Assembly: GCF_900115225.1 (NCBI RefSeq)
Contig: NZ_FOVR01000003.1
Span: 1-64,000 of the forward strand
Source of the DNA: Cohaesibacter marisflavi
Lineage (GTDB): Bacteria; Pseudomonadota; Alphaproteobacteria; Rhizobiales; Cohaesibacteraceae
Length of the DNA: 64,000 bases
Reading direction: 5' to 3'
The notes beneath the pieces were generated by a model. It saw only the letters and a program-made list of their open reading frames with translations. It did not search any database and had not been told where the DNA came from. Positions 43,798-54,196 of this stretch are shown here, piece by piece (the first letter of the stretch is position 1; the number at the start of each line of letters is the position of its first letter). The position numbers and the translations under genes are program-made.

Positions 43798-44265
43798 CTA
43801 CACAGAGACACCCGTAGAGAAACCAACGATCTGCCAGCTGCCATCCGGCACCTTGCAAGCCTGACCTTCGATATTCTCGACGCCCGTTACCCGATGCATG
43901 GAACTTTTGAAGGAGCGGCATTCCTCGTTCATCATGTCAGGCAGTTTCTTGACCTGAGTAATCCGCCCTTTGGAGCCGGTTTCAGGATTGATCCAGTCTG
44001 CGTTGACCTGTTCGGCCTGCATGGCGACTTTGTCGAAGGAGGACATACGGTTCAGCATGACTTGCCAGTCTGAAGGGTCGATGCCAGCGAGCAAGCGGTC
44101 TGTCACGCCAATCGAGCCGGTTTTGATGTCGTCGACCTGATCGGAGGAGCCCATAAAACTGACAGAAGCGCAAGCACCGAGGGAACAACAGGCAGCCAGC
44201 ACGCAAAGCTTTACGGCACCGCGGGCGGCGCTGTAAATTGATGCAGAGACTCTATGGCCAAACAT
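43798..44265 (-). CDS. Lipoprotein, RT0821/Lpp0805-like surface protein
   Basis: 155 aa protein with an N-terminal signal and lipobox LGAC (Cys32). The C-terminal half has [12 protein letters not shown], then a Cys ([10 protein letters not shown]), G.ACK and a final GSWQIVGF, which is the outline of RT0821/Lpp0805-type surface proteins. It faces pdxH across a 90-nt divergent promoter region. It should sit in the outer membrane. Confidence 0.75.
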   Translation of the reverse strand: MFGHRVSASIYSAARGAVKLCVLAACCSLGACASVSFMGSSDQVDDIKTGSIGVTDRLLAGIDPSDWQVMLNRMSSFDKVAMQAEQVNADWINPETGSKGRITQVKKLPDMMNEECRSFKSSMHRVTGVENIEGQACKVPDGSWQIVGFSTGVSV

Positions 44266-44354
44266 GTCGGGTTCCTTTACACTCTAGACCGAGCCCGCAT
44301 CGTCATGCAGGACCCGCCTTTGAAGTCATAGTTTATTTTCAGCCAGGAAGGTTA

Positions 44355-44951
44355 ATGAGTGGTAACTTTACTGAGGCAAACAAGCCTCTGGAGCTCTTTT
44401 CTCGTTGGTTAGCGGAAGCTGAAGCCAGTGAGCCGAACGATCCCAACGCCATGGCCGTAGCCACGGTGGATGAAAGTGGCATGCCAAACGTGCGCATGGT
44501 GCTGTTAAAGGACTATTCGGAAAAGGGATTCGTTTTTTATACAAACTTCGAAAGTGCCAAAGGACGTGAGCTGCTGGCCAGCCAGAAAGTGGCCCTTCTT
44601 TTCCATTGGAAGAGCCTACGTCGTCAGGTGCGCATTCGGGGGGCGGTTGAAGTGGTCAGCAAGGAAGAAGCGGACGCCTATTACGATTCCCGCGCACGCG
44701 GCAGCCGCATAGGGGCTTGGGCATCCAAACAATCCCGGCCTCTGGAAAGTCGCTTTGCGCTTGAAAAGGCCGTTGCTGAATATACCGCAAAGTTCAATAT
44801 CGGACGCATTCCGCGCCCTGACTATTGGTCCGGTTTTCGGGTCGTGCCCGAAGAAATCGAATTCTGGCATGACCGGAATTTCAGACTGCACGATCGCGTC
44901 GTGTTCAAACCAAGCGGCGATGGATGGGAGAAAACACGGCTTTACCCATAA
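44355..44951 (+). CDS. pdxH: Pyridoxamine 5'-phosphate oxidase
   Basis: 198 aa FMN enzyme that makes pyridoxal phosphate. Start ATG 44355 (AGGAAGG upstream). Marks: [63 protein letters not shown]-like segment, and the end [22 protein letters not shown]. Complete. Confidence 0.96.
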   Translation: MSGNFTEANKPLELFSRWLAEAEASEPNDPNAMAVATVDESGMPNVRMVLLKDYSEKGFVFYTNFESAKGRELLASQKVALLFHWKSLRRQVRIRGAVEVVSKEEADAYYDSRARGSRIGAWASKQSRPLESRFALEKAVAEYTAKFNIGRIPRPDYWSGFRVVPEEIEFWHDRNFRLHDRVVFKPSGDGWEKTRLYP

Positions 44952-44985
44952 GCCAGGCACTCCCGAAGAATGAAAGAAACAATGT

Positions 44986-45013
44986 AGCCGGGCGTTCCAC
45001 GTCCGGCTTCTTC
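44986..45013 (+). terminator. Terminator after pdxH
   Basis: AGCCGG pairs with CCGGCT, then TTCTTCTT, 35 nt after the stop. Confidence 0.65.
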
Positions 45014-45046
45014 TTGCCTTGAGATTTTTCTTAAAAAAGACAATCC

Positions 45047-45670
45047 ATGACGCTATCTTCCATCTACGCGCCTATGCTGCAGGGCTTTTTGCTGGGTGCT
45101 TCTCTCATCATCGCCATCGGGGCTCAGAATGCCTTTGTCTTGAGGCTAGGGCTGCAGCGATTGCATGTTTTACCCATTGTTCTGATATGCTCTTTTTCCG
45201 ATGCCATGCTCATAGCCGCAGGCGTGGCGGGCATGGGCACGTTGGTGCGGCAATCCCACATCTTGCTGACACTGATCACATGGGGTGGTTTTGCGTTCCT
45301 GCTTTTTTATGGCCTGCAAGCTTTTATACGGGCCTTCAAGAGCAGCGGCATGCATGTGTCCAAGGGCGAAAGCATAAGCCTCAAGAGCGCCATACTTACT
45401 GTTCTGGCCTTCACCTATCTCAACCCGCATGTCTATCTGGATACGGTGATGTTGGTGGGCAGCCTTTCTGCGCGCTGGCTGGGCCTTCAGCAGATGCTGT
45501 TTGCGGTGGGCGCTATTGCGGCTTCTTTTGTCTGGTTCTTTGCGTTGGGCTATGGTGCGCGCGTGCTCACGCCTCTGTTTGAGCGGGCAATCGCGTGGAG
45601 AATTCTAGATTTTATTATCGGCATCATCATGTGGCTTCTGGCTTGGTCGCTCATTCACAGCTCGCGATGA
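45047..45670 (+). CDS. LysE/ArgO-type amino acid exporter
   Basis: 207 aa membrane protein with about six helices. It begins GFLLGASLIIAIGAQNAFVLRLGL, the LysE family signature, and later LTVLAFTYLNPHVYLDTVMLVG. It should export basic amino acids such as Arg or Lys. No regulator of the ArgP type is adjacent. Confidence 0.9.
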   Translation: MTLSSIYAPMLQGFLLGASLIIAIGAQNAFVLRLGLQRLHVLPIVLICSFSDAMLIAAGVAGMGTLVRQSHILLTLITWGGFAFLLFYGLQAFIRAFKSSGMHVSKGESISLKSAILTVLAFTYLNPHVYLDTVMLVGSLSARWLGLQQMLFAVGAIAASFVWFFALGYGARVLTPLFERAIAWRILDFIIGIIMWLLAWSLIHSSR

Positions 45671-45999
45671 GGCATCCGGGAGGAAAGCCAAACCACAGGC
45701 CCGGAATAATCGGGCAAAGATTACCCTTCCATGAAAAAAGCGTTCCTCTTGCGAAGGAACGCTTTTAAAGGTGTAGTCTTTACGTCGCTGCGCCGCGGGG
45801 AAGGCACACCGTCAGCTTTGTCTCTGCGTCATGCACGCTCTCATATAGAAAGCCGAGACAAAGGGTTGAAGCAGATTCACACATACTGGGCATTTGTGCG
45901 ACGGAAACCAGCGCTTCCGAAACAGGAAATCGAAACACTGTTTTACAGGCCCTCAGCTAGGGCCAACCGGCACTCTACCCGAGCACACACATGATGTGC
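45671..45999. other. Intergenic region
   Basis: 329 nt with the terminator at 45735-45768; otherwise no gene or site that I can support. Confidence 0.4.
45735..45768. terminator. Terminator after the LysE-type gene
   Basis: AAAAGCGTTCCT pairs with AGGAACGCTTTT; A and T runs on both sides suggest action in both directions. Confidence 0.85.
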
Positions 46000-46176
46000 T
46001 TATTTCTTGGCTTGCACTGGATCATAGTCCGTGTGCTTGGTTTCTACGTGTTTCTTCACGCAGCAAGCAGCAGCAACGGAAGGGATACCGATCTCATGAT
46101 ATTCTTTTTGCAGGAGATCGTTAGAAGAAGATTTCTTTGCTTGTTCAGGCATGGTCATGTCTCGTCTTTTTGCCAT
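46000..46176 (-). CDS. Small conserved-looking protein
   Basis: 58 aa protein from ATG 46176, which has CCGGAG five bases before it. It contains LLQKEYHEIGIPSVAAAC, a pattern I recall from short rhizobial proteins, then a Cys/His-containing end (CCVKKHVETKH). Function unknown. Confidence 0.6.
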   Translation of the reverse strand: MAKRRDMTMPEQAKKSSSNDLLQKEYHEIGIPSVAAACCVKKHVETKHTDYDPVQAKK

Positions 46177-46613
46177 TTCACTCCGGTAATATGACTTTAG
46201 CCCAATGCTAAACGCAGATATTTGACTCAGTCCAATGCTGAGTGCCTTTCCCCGGATTTTTGGACAGGGCCGAAAACAGCCACTCGAATGGCGCATCTTA
46301 GCAATGCTTCAGACACATTGCTCGAGCAAAAAACCCAATGCCGCATTTTATTCTTGCCAAAACCCGCTATGAAAAATTTTATGATTCCAACCAGCAGATA
46401 TTCAAACGAAACATTGGAATTAATCCCAATGTCTGCTCAACTATAAGGCAGAAAACCGCTCATACCGCCCTCTAAATTGTGCCTAAACTTTTCTCATGCA
46501 TTTTTGCATAAGCGGTATGACACAAACAAATACCCCTCCTTCAACACCCCATAGCGGGGCCATGTCGCAGGAGATTTGTGAGTCTCTTTGGCAGATAAAG
46601 CGGCGATGGCTGA
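46177..46613. other. Intergenic region
   Basis: 437 nt. There are three copies of a short AATGCTGAG/AATGCTAA-like word around 46205-46240 and nothing else that I can support. Confidence 0.35.
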
Positions 46614-47234
46614 TCAGCGCACAGAAATGAAGTGAGCCAGTAAGAAGTTGGACTCGCGCTTGATTGAATGGATGATCTCCTGATCAGTAACCATGTCTCC
46701 CCCGTTTCTGTCAAGGCGCATAAACAGTGGAAACAGGGTCAAACCGAGGCGGAAAGACAGAAATAGCTCGGCGGAAATATCCCGCACGGTATTTTGTGCT
46801 ACGCCTCTCTGGATGGTTTCTTCGATCAGATTCAAGATCTCTATGATCTTGTCCTCACTGTTCACCATCAGGGAATTCTTGTTGGGAGCTGGGAAATCAT
46901 AAAGCAGCAGGCGCGCATACCCCCTCTTGGACAAATAGAGGTCAATGGTACGGTCAGCGCTCGCCAGCAGAGCTTCGCGCGGCGGCAGAGCTGAGAGCTC
47001 TTTATAGAGCGCGTAGAGAGTGCCTAAAAACTCATTGGTCAATGCTTCCAGCAACTCTTTACGGCCAGCAAAATGCGCATAGAGAGACGGAAGCTGAATG
47101 CCGACCTGTTCGGCTACATCCTTCAACCGGAACCCCTCAACACCGTTTACAGCAATTTCTCGCTCGGCTACTTCAAGGATCAGTTCTCGGGTGTTTCTCT
47201 TACCTTCGCCAGACTTTCTACTTTTCGATGTCAT
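46614..47234 (-). CDS. TetR-family regulator
   Basis: 206 aa regulator. HTH: RELILEVAEREIAVNGVEGFRLKDVAEQVGIQLPSLYAHFAGRKEL (in parts), typical TetR. The C-terminal ligand domain is not one I recognise. Chosen start ATG 47234; an ATG 33 nt upstream is possible. It stands alone, so the target is unknown. Confidence 0.82.
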   Translation of the reverse strand: MTSKSRKSGEGKRNTRELILEVAEREIAVNGVEGFRLKDVAEQVGIQLPSLYAHFAGRKELLEALTNEFLGTLYALYKELSALPPREALLASADRTIDLYLSKRGYARLLLYDFPAPNKNSLMVNSEDKIIEILNLIEETIQRGVAQNTVRDISAELFLSFRLGLTLFPLFMRLDRNGGDMVTDQEIIHSIKRESNFLLAHFISVR

Positions 47235-47850
47235 AACTTTCACCGTGTCAATGGTCATCGACGCCACGGCGCGTCACGGGCGGTCGGTCCCCTCCCCCCG
47301 TGCGATTGACCAAGTTTTGCCGTCTTTATCATGGCTCTCTCCCCACAAGAATCGAGCCATATGACAGCCAATTTACAATCGATGATTGAACCTCGCTTGT
47401 CAACGTCCGGTCCGTGCGAGCGGTCCGGAAGCGCTGCTTGTATCATGCTAGTGCTAATTTATTGACAATAAGTGCATTTTTCCAACCATCCAACGAGATG
47501 ACCTGAAGCTTGGGCGGAAAGCGAAGGCGTCACTGCGCGCCTGACCTCTCTCACTTCACCAACGGTTTCAACACCCGCCTCGCCCTTCGACAGAGGTGCC
47601 AGCACTGCCTTTGTCGTCAAATCGATAAGATTCTGCAGCATTCTGTTGGAACATCCTTTCGTTTTCCAGCTCGAGTCGTATGACAATTTTCTCTCGGCGA
47701 CAAAATATTGCGCACGCACACCCAAGTATTGAACCAGAATAGATCGGTCATCGAGAATACGGTTCTTGAAAAAAGTTGATTTTCCCGCAAAAATTTAACT
47801 CAATATTTTGGAAAGTGGATATAATCAAACGATTCTTGGAAGCAAGTCGC
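47235..47850. other. Intergenic region with a doubtful small frame
   Basis: 616 nt. A minus-strand frame at 47459-47641 (MLQNLIDLTTKAVLAPLSKG...; 60 aa) reads like protein but has only a weak ribosome site, so it is not called as a gene. No other site found. Confidence 0.4.
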
Positions 47851-48579
47851 ATGATTTATGAAAGTCCATCTGACCCAGATTTAACCGACTGGCTGAATAT
47901 TTGCGAGTTCGAAGAATTATTCTGGGAAGAGAGCATACGAATACAGAATTTCGATCGTGCTTTAGCTAACGAACAACCCTATTTCGTTCAGCAGCATCCA
48001 TCAACGTCACATATCGGACCGGGAGCCAAGCATGTCGATGAGTGGCTCCCGTTGTTGCTTTTCGGCAAACATGTCAGCGGCGACATTCGCAATTGGGATT
48101 CAACGATGGAGGTATGCGCAACACGGACCGGAAGTGGTGATCCTAAAACAGACAATGGATGCAGTTTCGACGCCATCTACCGGATCGTTTCCAACCAACC
48201 CCACATTTCGCCAGATCGCGAAGGCTATCTGGAGATCACCCGCGCAATGAACCCTCGACAAGGGGCGGATCTTGTGCGCCATGATCGTGAAATGTCTCGG
48301 GTTGGCGTTGTGATTGATAAATTCCGCCCTTTCGGGATCAGCGTTCAGGAGGTGGAGCGAGAAATCAAGCGCGCAGTGTTGCGCAAGGCGGCTAAACATT
48401 ACGAACCCAACACCAGCCTTCTGATTTGGCTACGCGATGAGCCTCCATCGCTTGAGAAACAACTATTAGACGCCCCCCTACACAGAGACGTCGCCAAGCT
48501 CTCCAATGGCGTGTTTGCCAATATCTGTACAGTGGGTCTCAAAACCGGCGTCAGATGGCTCTATGGCAATGTCCTGTAG
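47851..48579 (+). CDS. Orphan protein of unknown function
   Basis: 242 aa soluble protein from ATG 47851 (GGAAG upstream); TTG at 47776 is an alternative. Features: acidic start (YESPSDPDLTDW), HVDEWLPLLLFGKHVSGD, RTGSGDPKTDNGCSFDAIYRIV, a basic stretch (VEREIKRAVLRKAAKHYEP) and a hydrophobic end. I recognise no domain. It lies alone between a TetR gene and the ATP synthase genes, and its base use seems more AT-rich at the start than its neighbours, so it may be acquired. Confidence 0.6.
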   Translation: MIYESPSDPDLTDWLNICEFEELFWEESIRIQNFDRALANEQPYFVQQHPSTSHIGPGAKHVDEWLPLLLFGKHVSGDIRNWDSTMEVCATRTGSGDPKTDNGCSFDAIYRIVSNQPHISPDREGYLEITRAMNPRQGADLVRHDREMSRVGVVIDKFRPFGISVQEVEREIKRAVLRKAAKHYEPNTSLLIWLRDEPPSLEKQLLDAPLHRDVAKLSNGVFANICTVGLKTGVRWLYGNVL

Positions 48580-48689
48580 GTTCTAAGAGTAGAAGCAAGC
48601 TTGCTTGAGATAGATTGATTGCCTTCGGTCCTCTTCCCTGAGCCCTGAGCCCAGTCCCTGCGGCTCAGTCCGCCTACGGCCAATAAAAT

Positions 48690-48716
48690 AGCCGCGGCAT
48701 CATGATGCCACGGCTT
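48690..48716 (-). terminator. Terminator of the ATP synthase F0 genes
   Basis: AGCCGCGGCAT pairs with ATGCCACGGCT (one mismatch); T-rich on the minus strand after it. It lies 44 nt after the b subunit stop. Confidence 0.8.
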
Positions 48717-48759
48717 TTGAAATTCTTTGCCCTTGCAAGGCAGACAGTCGGCTACAAAA

Positions 48760-49242
48760 TCAGTGGAGCTTGGAGCCTACCTCAGCGATAGAAGCCTTCA
48801 GCAGATCTTTGCCTGCTTTGCCTTCCATCTTCTTAGCCAGAATCTGTTCGGCGGCCTTGACGGCCAGATCCGTTGCGGCGCCCTTGACTTCGCTGATCGC
48901 ACTGGCTTCAGCCTGCGCAATCTTGTCCTCGGCAAGCTTGGTGCGTCGAGCGACGAAATCGGTAATTTTGGCTTGCGCTTCTTTTTCCATCGCTTCCGCT
49001 TCGCGCTTGGCAAGCATCACGATTTCTTCAGCTTCGCTTTCCGCTTCACGCGCCTTGCGCTGATATTCGGCAAGCAAACCCTGTGCTTCTTCACGAAGGC
49101 GGCGAGCCTGATCGAGTTCGTCTTCAATCAGTTTGGCACGCTTGTCCAAAGCACTGGCAATCATGCCCGGCACACCCATCTTGATGATGATACCGACAAA
49201 GATGAGGAGACCGATAAAGGCCCATAGCGTATTTGTACCCAT
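48760..49242 (-). CDS. atpF: ATP synthase F0 subunit b
   Basis: 160 aa stator subunit: one N-terminal membrane helix (LWAFIGLLIFVGIIIKMGVP), then a long charged helix (DKRAKLIEDELDQARRLREEAQ...). It follows the b' gene at 12 nt. With b' it forms the heterodimeric stalk seen in alphaproteobacteria. Confidence 0.95.
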   Translation of the reverse strand: MGTNTLWAFIGLLIFVGIIIKMGVPGMIASALDKRAKLIEDELDQARRLREEAQGLLAEYQRKAREAESEAEEIVMLAKREAEAMEKEAQAKITDFVARRTKLAEDKIAQAEASAISEVKGAATDLAVKAAEQILAKKMEGKAGKDLLKASIAEVGSKLH

Positions 49243-49254
49243 CAGGCTCTCCCT

Positions 49255-49812
49255 TTAGTTTGCCTTGGCAGTCGAGACTGCTTTGGAAACTTCTTTTTCA
49301 GCGACACTGGAGCCGAGAATCTGTTCCAGAATGGCTGATGTGGTGCTCGTTGCGATTGCGTCGACTTCACCCATGGCAGCATCCTTCACAGCGGCGATCT
49401 TCTTGTCCGCTTCGGAAATCTGGCTGGCGACGTCGGCCTCAACCTTGGCAAATTCAGCTTCGATATGAGATTTTGCTTCGTCGCGAGCGGTATTGGCAAT
49501 ACCGTGCGCTTTCTGGCGTGCTTCAGCCAGAGACTCTTCATAGGAAGCAATCGCTTCGTCTGTCTCTCGCTTCAAACGCTCGGCTTCGCCAAGGTCGCTG
49601 GCGATGCGATCACGCCGCACTTCAAGAATGTTGGCAATTCGTGGCAAAGCCACCTTGGACATAATGTAGTAAAGCAGCCCGAAGGTGATGGCCAACCACA
49701 GAAGCTGAGACCCAAACGTATTTGGATCAAAAGGAGGGAACGATGCATGCCCGCCTTCTCCTCCGCCGTGTCCGGCTACTTCTGTATGCGCATCGATCTG
49801 CTGTTGCGCCAT
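49255..49812 (-). CDS. ATP synthase F0 subunit b'
   Basis: 185 aa second stator subunit. The start at ATG 49812 (MAQQQIDAHTEV) has GGAG upstream. A His/Gly-rich start is followed by FPPFDPNTFGSQLLWLAITFGLLYYIMSKVALPRI, typical for b', and a long charged helix. Lies between atpE and the b gene. Confidence 0.93.
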   Translation of the reverse strand: MAQQQIDAHTEVAGHGGGEGGHASFPPFDPNTFGSQLLWLAITFGLLYYIMSKVALPRIANILEVRRDRIASDLGEAERLKRETDEAIASYEESLAEARQKAHGIANTARDEAKSHIEAEFAKVEADVASQISEADKKIAAVKDAAMGEVDAIATSTTSAILEQILGSSVAEKEVSKAVSTAKAN

Positions 49813-50131
49813 CGTCATCTCCAAATCATAACGTCAATTTCGCGGCTCGATCACCCTCTCGACCTCAACAAATTAACAGGCCATGGCCTGCACTCTGCCA
49901 AAAAGGCCGTCAAATCCTGCCGTTGAATCTCGCAAACATCGTACCGATAAAATCGGTCGCCAGCTTGCGTTCCAGAGGCAAAGACTCGAGAGATCGCGTC
50001 TCTTCAATGGCAGAAGGGACAGACAATACGCCGGTCCGCTTCAAACCATTTGACTGAAGAAATCAAGGCGAAACTGAATCCTTGAATCTTTTCCGTTGTC
50101 TAATCCTGTCCATCAGGACAGAAAATCAGTC
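49813..50131. other. Spacer between atpE and the b' gene
   Basis: 319 nt, long for an operon. A small hairpin (CTGTCC..GGACAG) lies at 50106-50121 just after atpE. No gene seen; it may help give atpE a separate, higher mRNA level. Confidence 0.4.
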
Positions 50132-50359
50132 TTAAACAACGAACATCAGCAGGAAGGCAACGACGAGAGAGAAGATGCCGAGACCTTCTGCAAGCGCTGC
50201 GCCAACCAGAGCGTTGGTGAACTGAGAGGCTGCTGCGGACGGGTTGCGCAGTGCACCTGTCAGATAGTTGCCAAAGATAGTACCAACACCGATACCAGCG
50301 CCAGCCATACCAATACAAGCGATACCAGCACCAATCAGCTTTGCTGCTTCTGCATCCAT
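50132..50359 (-). CDS. atpE: ATP synthase F0 subunit c
   Basis: 75 aa proteolipid that forms the rotor ring. Two helices around a polar loop (RNPSAA). The proton carrier is the Glu in [10 protein letters not shown]. Start ATG 50359 (CAGGAG upstream), [12 protein letters not shown]. Gly-rich first helix [17 protein letters not shown]. Confidence 0.96.
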   Translation of the reverse strand: MDAEAAKLIGAGIACIGMAGAGIGVGTIFGNYLTGALRNPSAAASQFTNALVGAALAEGLGIFSLVVAFLLMFVV

Positions 50360-50444
50360 TGTAAATTCTCCTGTTTCATTCAATCAGAATTTGAGTTGGG
50401 TTAATGTTGGTTCGAACTCATTCAAACGAGCCTTGCATGTCCTA

Positions 50445-51206
50445 TCAGTGTGACGGATGGATCGCGTCGTTAAGATAAACACATGTGAGGATCGTGAATA
50501 CATAGGCCTGCAAAACTGCGACCAGAGTTTCCAGTGCGGTCAGGGCCACGGTCATGCCGAGCGGCAAAATGCCGGCAAACCAGCCTCCGACACCTGCCGC
50601 CGTCAAGGTGACGATGAATCCGGCGAACACTTTCAACACGATATGACCGGCAAGCATATTGCCGAAGAGACGCAAGGAAAGAGAAACCGGACGCGACAGG
50701 AAGGATAGTACTTCAATAATGGCGATAAAGGGCGCGATTGCCACAGGCAACCCGGATGGCAAAAACAGCTTGAAGAAGCCAAGGCCGTTGCGCATCAGGC
50801 CATAAACAATGACGGTGAAAATAACCAAAAGCGCCAGAGCCGCAGTAATGACCAAATGGCTCGTTACCGTCATGAAGTAAGGCACGAGGCCGATCACGTT
50901 TGCCGCCAGCACGAAGGCAAAGATCGAGAAAACAAACGGGAAGAAGCGCATGCCTTCGGTACCGGCAGAGTTTCGCAGCGTGCTTGCGACCAACTCATAC
51001 ATCAGCTCGGCAGCAGACTGCCAGCGCGTCGGCACCAGGCCGCGGCCAGATGTCGAAAGGATTAGAAACCCGGAAATCAGAACGACAATTGCGATCATGA
51101 ATACGGAGGAGTTCGTCATTGCGAACTGCACACCACCGACTTCGCCCAGAGTGAAAATATCATGGATCTGGAACTGATGAATCGGATCAACAGCGGGATC
51201 TGTCAC
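50445..51206 (-). CDS. atpB: ATP synthase F0 subunit a
   Basis: 253 aa membrane channel. Marks: [16 protein letters not shown], the essential Arg in [14 protein letters not shown], and the last helix with [26 protein letters not shown]. The start is GTG at 51206. Follows atpI by about 150 nt and precedes atpE. Confidence 0.96.
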   Translation of the reverse strand: MTDPAVDPIHQFQIHDIFTLGEVGGVQFAMTNSSVFMIAIVVLISGFLILSTSGRGLVPTRWQSAAELMYELVASTLRNSAGTEGMRFFPFVFSIFAFVLAANVIGLVPYFMTVTSHLVITAALALLVIFTVIVYGLMRNGLGFFKLFLPSGLPVAIAPFIAIIEVLSFLSRPVSLSLRLFGNMLAGHIVLKVFAGFIVTLTAAGVGGWFAGILPLGMTVALTALETLVAVLQAYVFTILTCVYLNDAIHPSH

Positions 51207-51353
51207 TCGTTTGCCCTCTCACTTAATCTGGTCAACCTGACCTGACGTCCGGTGCGCCCATTGCGCAGAGCCGTAATCGTCAGACTGGCCTTTTATTCCT
51301 AAATGCGTCCTTACCTGCGATTAAAGCGCATGGCAAGTCACAGTTCGTTTAAA

Positions 51354-51671
51354 TCAAGCTCCCGGAGGGGGCAACTTGCCCGCCGAGCGCAACAAATTCA
51401 GCATTCCGGCCAGGAAACCGAGTAAAAGGAAGATTATCATCCCCCAAGGTCGTATCCCAAGCCACTCATCTATCAGCCAGCCAATGGCAGTTCCAACCAG
51501 AACCCCTGCGACAAACTCTGAGCCAAGACGCCAGGCCATCGCAAGTCCATTGCTCTGTTCGCTGTCCATTTTTGCCCGGTTTTTTGTCGCTTGGGACTCG
51601 CGCATTTTTGCGAGTTCCGCGTCCAAATTCCCCAGACGGTCATCCAGCTTGTGGTCTTCATTCCCCGGCAT
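51354..51671 (-). CDS. atpI: ATP synthase assembly protein AtpI
   Basis: 105 aa protein: a charged N-terminus (LDAELAKMRESQATKNR), then two membrane helices, with GWLIDEWLGIRPWGMIIFLLLGFLAGMLN (in parts), typical of AtpI/AtpZ in alphaproteobacteria. First gene of the F0 cluster; helps c-ring assembly. Confidence 0.92.
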   Translation of the reverse strand: MPGNEDHKLDDRLGNLDAELAKMRESQATKNRAKMDSEQSNGLAMAWRLGSEFVAGVLVGTAIGWLIDEWLGIRPWGMIIFLLLGFLAGMLNLLRSAGKLPPPGA

Positions 51672-52485
51672 GAGGCCCCCCTTGAATTTCCGTAAGCTTT
51701 TTACCGGACATCCCTTTGAGCCCCTGCAACTGTCGAAGACGGGCGCACCTTAATCGGGCGGTCTTGGGGTGTCAAGACAGCATAGCCCTAAGTCATATGC
51801 CTGTAATCTCTAGCGAAATTGCCAATTCGGGCAAAATATCCTCTATTCATTCGTCCAATTGGTCAGTAGAGATGCTCTTCGCGGGTGCAAAACGCGCTTG
51901 AAAACTTGCACAATTCGGTCATTTGCTGATTTTTGCGCAGGATTTTTCCTATCAGTATCACTACGAAAGTCTCAAAAACCTGTGTGTTTATTTGATTTTC
52001 GAGCCCCTAATTCTCGGCTCCGGATGTGGTACAGAATCTTTTTACACCCAGAATCCGTTCCAAAGCTTCTTCGCAACAGCATCATAAAGGCTGATGACTT
52101 TTTGTGTCGCAGCATAAAATCTATAATGGATGCCCTATGAATCTTGTTCGTTTGCGTTACGAACTTTTCATTTGGGGTTAGAGCCTATCGCCCTTACCTT
52201 ATGAGGCAGGATAAGACACGACAAGACTGAAAGATCCGCAGGCATATGTGCATCGCTATAAGAGGACGAAAGCATATCGAAGCGATTGATGGTCTTCCTG
52301 CCACAGCTTTGCCGCAACTGTGATTTAGGCCCTAGGCAAAAGGTTTGCGACAGGTCTGCTTCTGGTAAGGCTTACAGTTTAAAGCTGATGATTAAAGCGC
52401 CTTTCGCGATTGAGTGCAGTGCTCGGCCAGAGATGAATAACAGGCTCCCGCAAGTGGACGCGTAAAATAAAGACTGGAGATTTGA
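51672..52485. other. Divergent intergenic region between atpI and the M16 gene
   Basis: 814 nt. Two short plus-strand frames (51716-51901, 51859-52140) have no ribosome site or protein-like character. The promoters of the F0 operon and of the M16 pair should lie here; no clear box could be fixed. Confidence 0.4.
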
Positions 52486-54186
52486 ATGCGAAGACAGGTT
52501 TTCTCATTGAATCGCTCGATCCACCGTTCCATGGTGATCATGCTGATGACTGGCAGCCTTCTTGGCAGTGGCCCGGCAGCTCTGGCAAGCCAGTCCGCGC
52601 TTACGCCCTCCCAAAACCCAGCGCAAGCCACAGCCGCACCATCGGCGACGCTTGGTCAGGCAATGGGAGCCAATCTGGCGGAGTTGCCGCAGTTCGGGCA
52701 GAATTTCTCCACCTTCCGGCTGGAAAACGGCATGCAGGTGGTGGTGATTCCCGATCATCGCGCCCCGGTGGTCACCCACATGGTCTGGTACAAGGCAGGT
52801 GCAGCAGATGAGAAGCCCGGCATTTCAGGGATCGCGCATTTCCTTGAACATCTGATGTTCAAGGGCACCAAAGCCCATCCGGACGGCGAATTCTCCAAAA
52901 TTGTCGCGTCTCTTGGCGGGGAAGAGAATGCTTTTACCACTCAGGATTATACCGCCTATTATCAGCGGGTCGCCAAGCAACATCTGGGTTTGATGATGGA
53001 GCTGGAAGCCGACCGCATGGCCAATCTGCAGCTCACTGACGAACAGGTAAAGCCGGAATTGAAGGTCATTCTGGAAGAGCGCGCCATGCGCATAGACAGC
53101 AATCCCAGCGCTCTGTTGAGTGAATCTCTTGATGCTGTGCTTTATCGCAACCACCCCTATGGCATTCCGGTCATAGGCTGGGAGCATGAAATGGAACAGC
53201 TTGACCGGCAGGATGCGATTGACTGGTATAATGAATATTACACGCCCAATAACGCAATTTTGATCGTCGCGGGTGACATTTCTGAGGATGAAGTGCGCGA
53301 TTTGGCGCGAAAGACCTATGGCAAGGTCGAGCGGCGTGCCGAACCGGAAGCACGGATTCGCCCGCACGAACCGCCCCAGCGCACGGCACGCAGCCTCACC
53401 TTCACTGATGAACGGGTCAATCAGGCCAGCGTGCGTCAGGCCTATGGCACCCCATCTGACAGCACAGCTGAGAATGGAGAGGCCCAGGCCCTCGACCTGC
53501 TCGGCTATATCCTTGGCTCAGGCACCAATTCTCGCCTCTATAAGACATTGGTTATCGACAACAAAATCGCCACCTCCGCTGGCGCCTATTATCAGGGCAC
53601 CGGTCTCGATGACACGCGCATGTTGTTTTACGGCACCCCGGCAGCAGACCATACGGTGGGCGATGTGCTGGCGGGCATCCGCACGGAGATCGACAAGATC
53701 ATCAAGGATGGGGTGAGCGAAGAAGAAGTGGCGCGCGCCAAACGCTCTCTGCTGGCCCAAACCTTCTATGCACAGGACAATCAGGCCGCATTGGCCCGAA
53801 TCGTCGGTACCGCGCTCTCCACCGGCCAGTCTCTTGATGAGTTGAGGAAATGGCCAGAGCATCTGGCTGAAGTCACTCCCGAGCAGATCAAGGCCGTGGC
53901 CGATAAGTATCTTCAGGCACATCGGTCCGTGACAGGTTATCTGTTGCCGCCGGGGGCCAGCATCACGCCTTCCAGCGCGCAAGACGACAAAAAATGCAGC
54001 GATGTGGATCAGGCCATCCCCAAAGCCAGAGAGATGAGCTATCCGAAGGATCCGCCACGCGCTTCCCAGAAGGTGCCGAATCCGCAGGCCCGACCGCAGG
54101 GCCAGCCAAAGCCGAAACCGCAAGCTGAGGGCACACCATCAGCTGCCAATGACAAAGCGGCGCCTTCCAGCGCTACTGCAGAATAG
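52486..54186 (+). CDS. Periplasmic M16 zinc peptidase (catalytic partner)
   Basis: 566 aa pitrilysin-family protease. A signal peptide (about 1-35) comes first. The inverted zinc motif HFLEHLMF (H-x-x-E-H) with the downstream Glu in LEADRMANL is complete. The C-terminus is a Pro/Lys/Gln-rich tail. CTGGAG lies before the ATG. The next gene is its inactive partner; pairs like this form heterodimers such as PMPP-type enzymes. Confidence 0.92.
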   Translation: MRRQVFSLNRSIHRSMVIMLMTGSLLGSGPAALASQSALTPSQNPAQATAAPSATLGQAMGANLAELPQFGQNFSTFRLENGMQVVVIPDHRAPVVTHMVWYKAGAADEKPGISGIAHFLEHLMFKGTKAHPDGEFSKIVASLGGEENAFTTQDYTAYYQRVAKQHLGLMMELEADRMANLQLTDEQVKPELKVILEERAMRIDSNPSALLSESLDAVLYRNHPYGIPVIGWEHEMEQLDRQDAIDWYNEYYTPNNAILIVAGDISEDEVRDLARKTYGKVERRAEPEARIRPHEPPQRTARSLTFTDERVNQASVRQAYGTPSDSTAENGEAQALDLLGYILGSGTNSRLYKTLVIDNKIATSAGAYYQGTGLDDTRMLFYGTPAADHTVGDVLAGIRTEIDKIIKDGVSEEEVARAKRSLLAQTFYAQDNQAALARIVGTALSTGQSLDELRKWPEHLAEVTPEQIKAVADKYLQAHRSVTGYLLPPGASITPSSAQDDKKCSDVDQAIPKAREMSYPKDPPRASQKVPNPQARPQGQPKPKPQAEGTPSAANDKAAPSSATAE

Positions 54187-54196
54187 GAGGATCAAG

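Noticed and set aside
47459-47725. 88 aa minus-strand frame
   Set aside because: Reads partly like protein, but the ribosome site is weak and no family is recognised; left as doubtful.
51859-52140. 93 aa plus-strand frame in the atpI-M16 gap
   Set aside because: No ribosome site and composition unlike neighbouring proteins.
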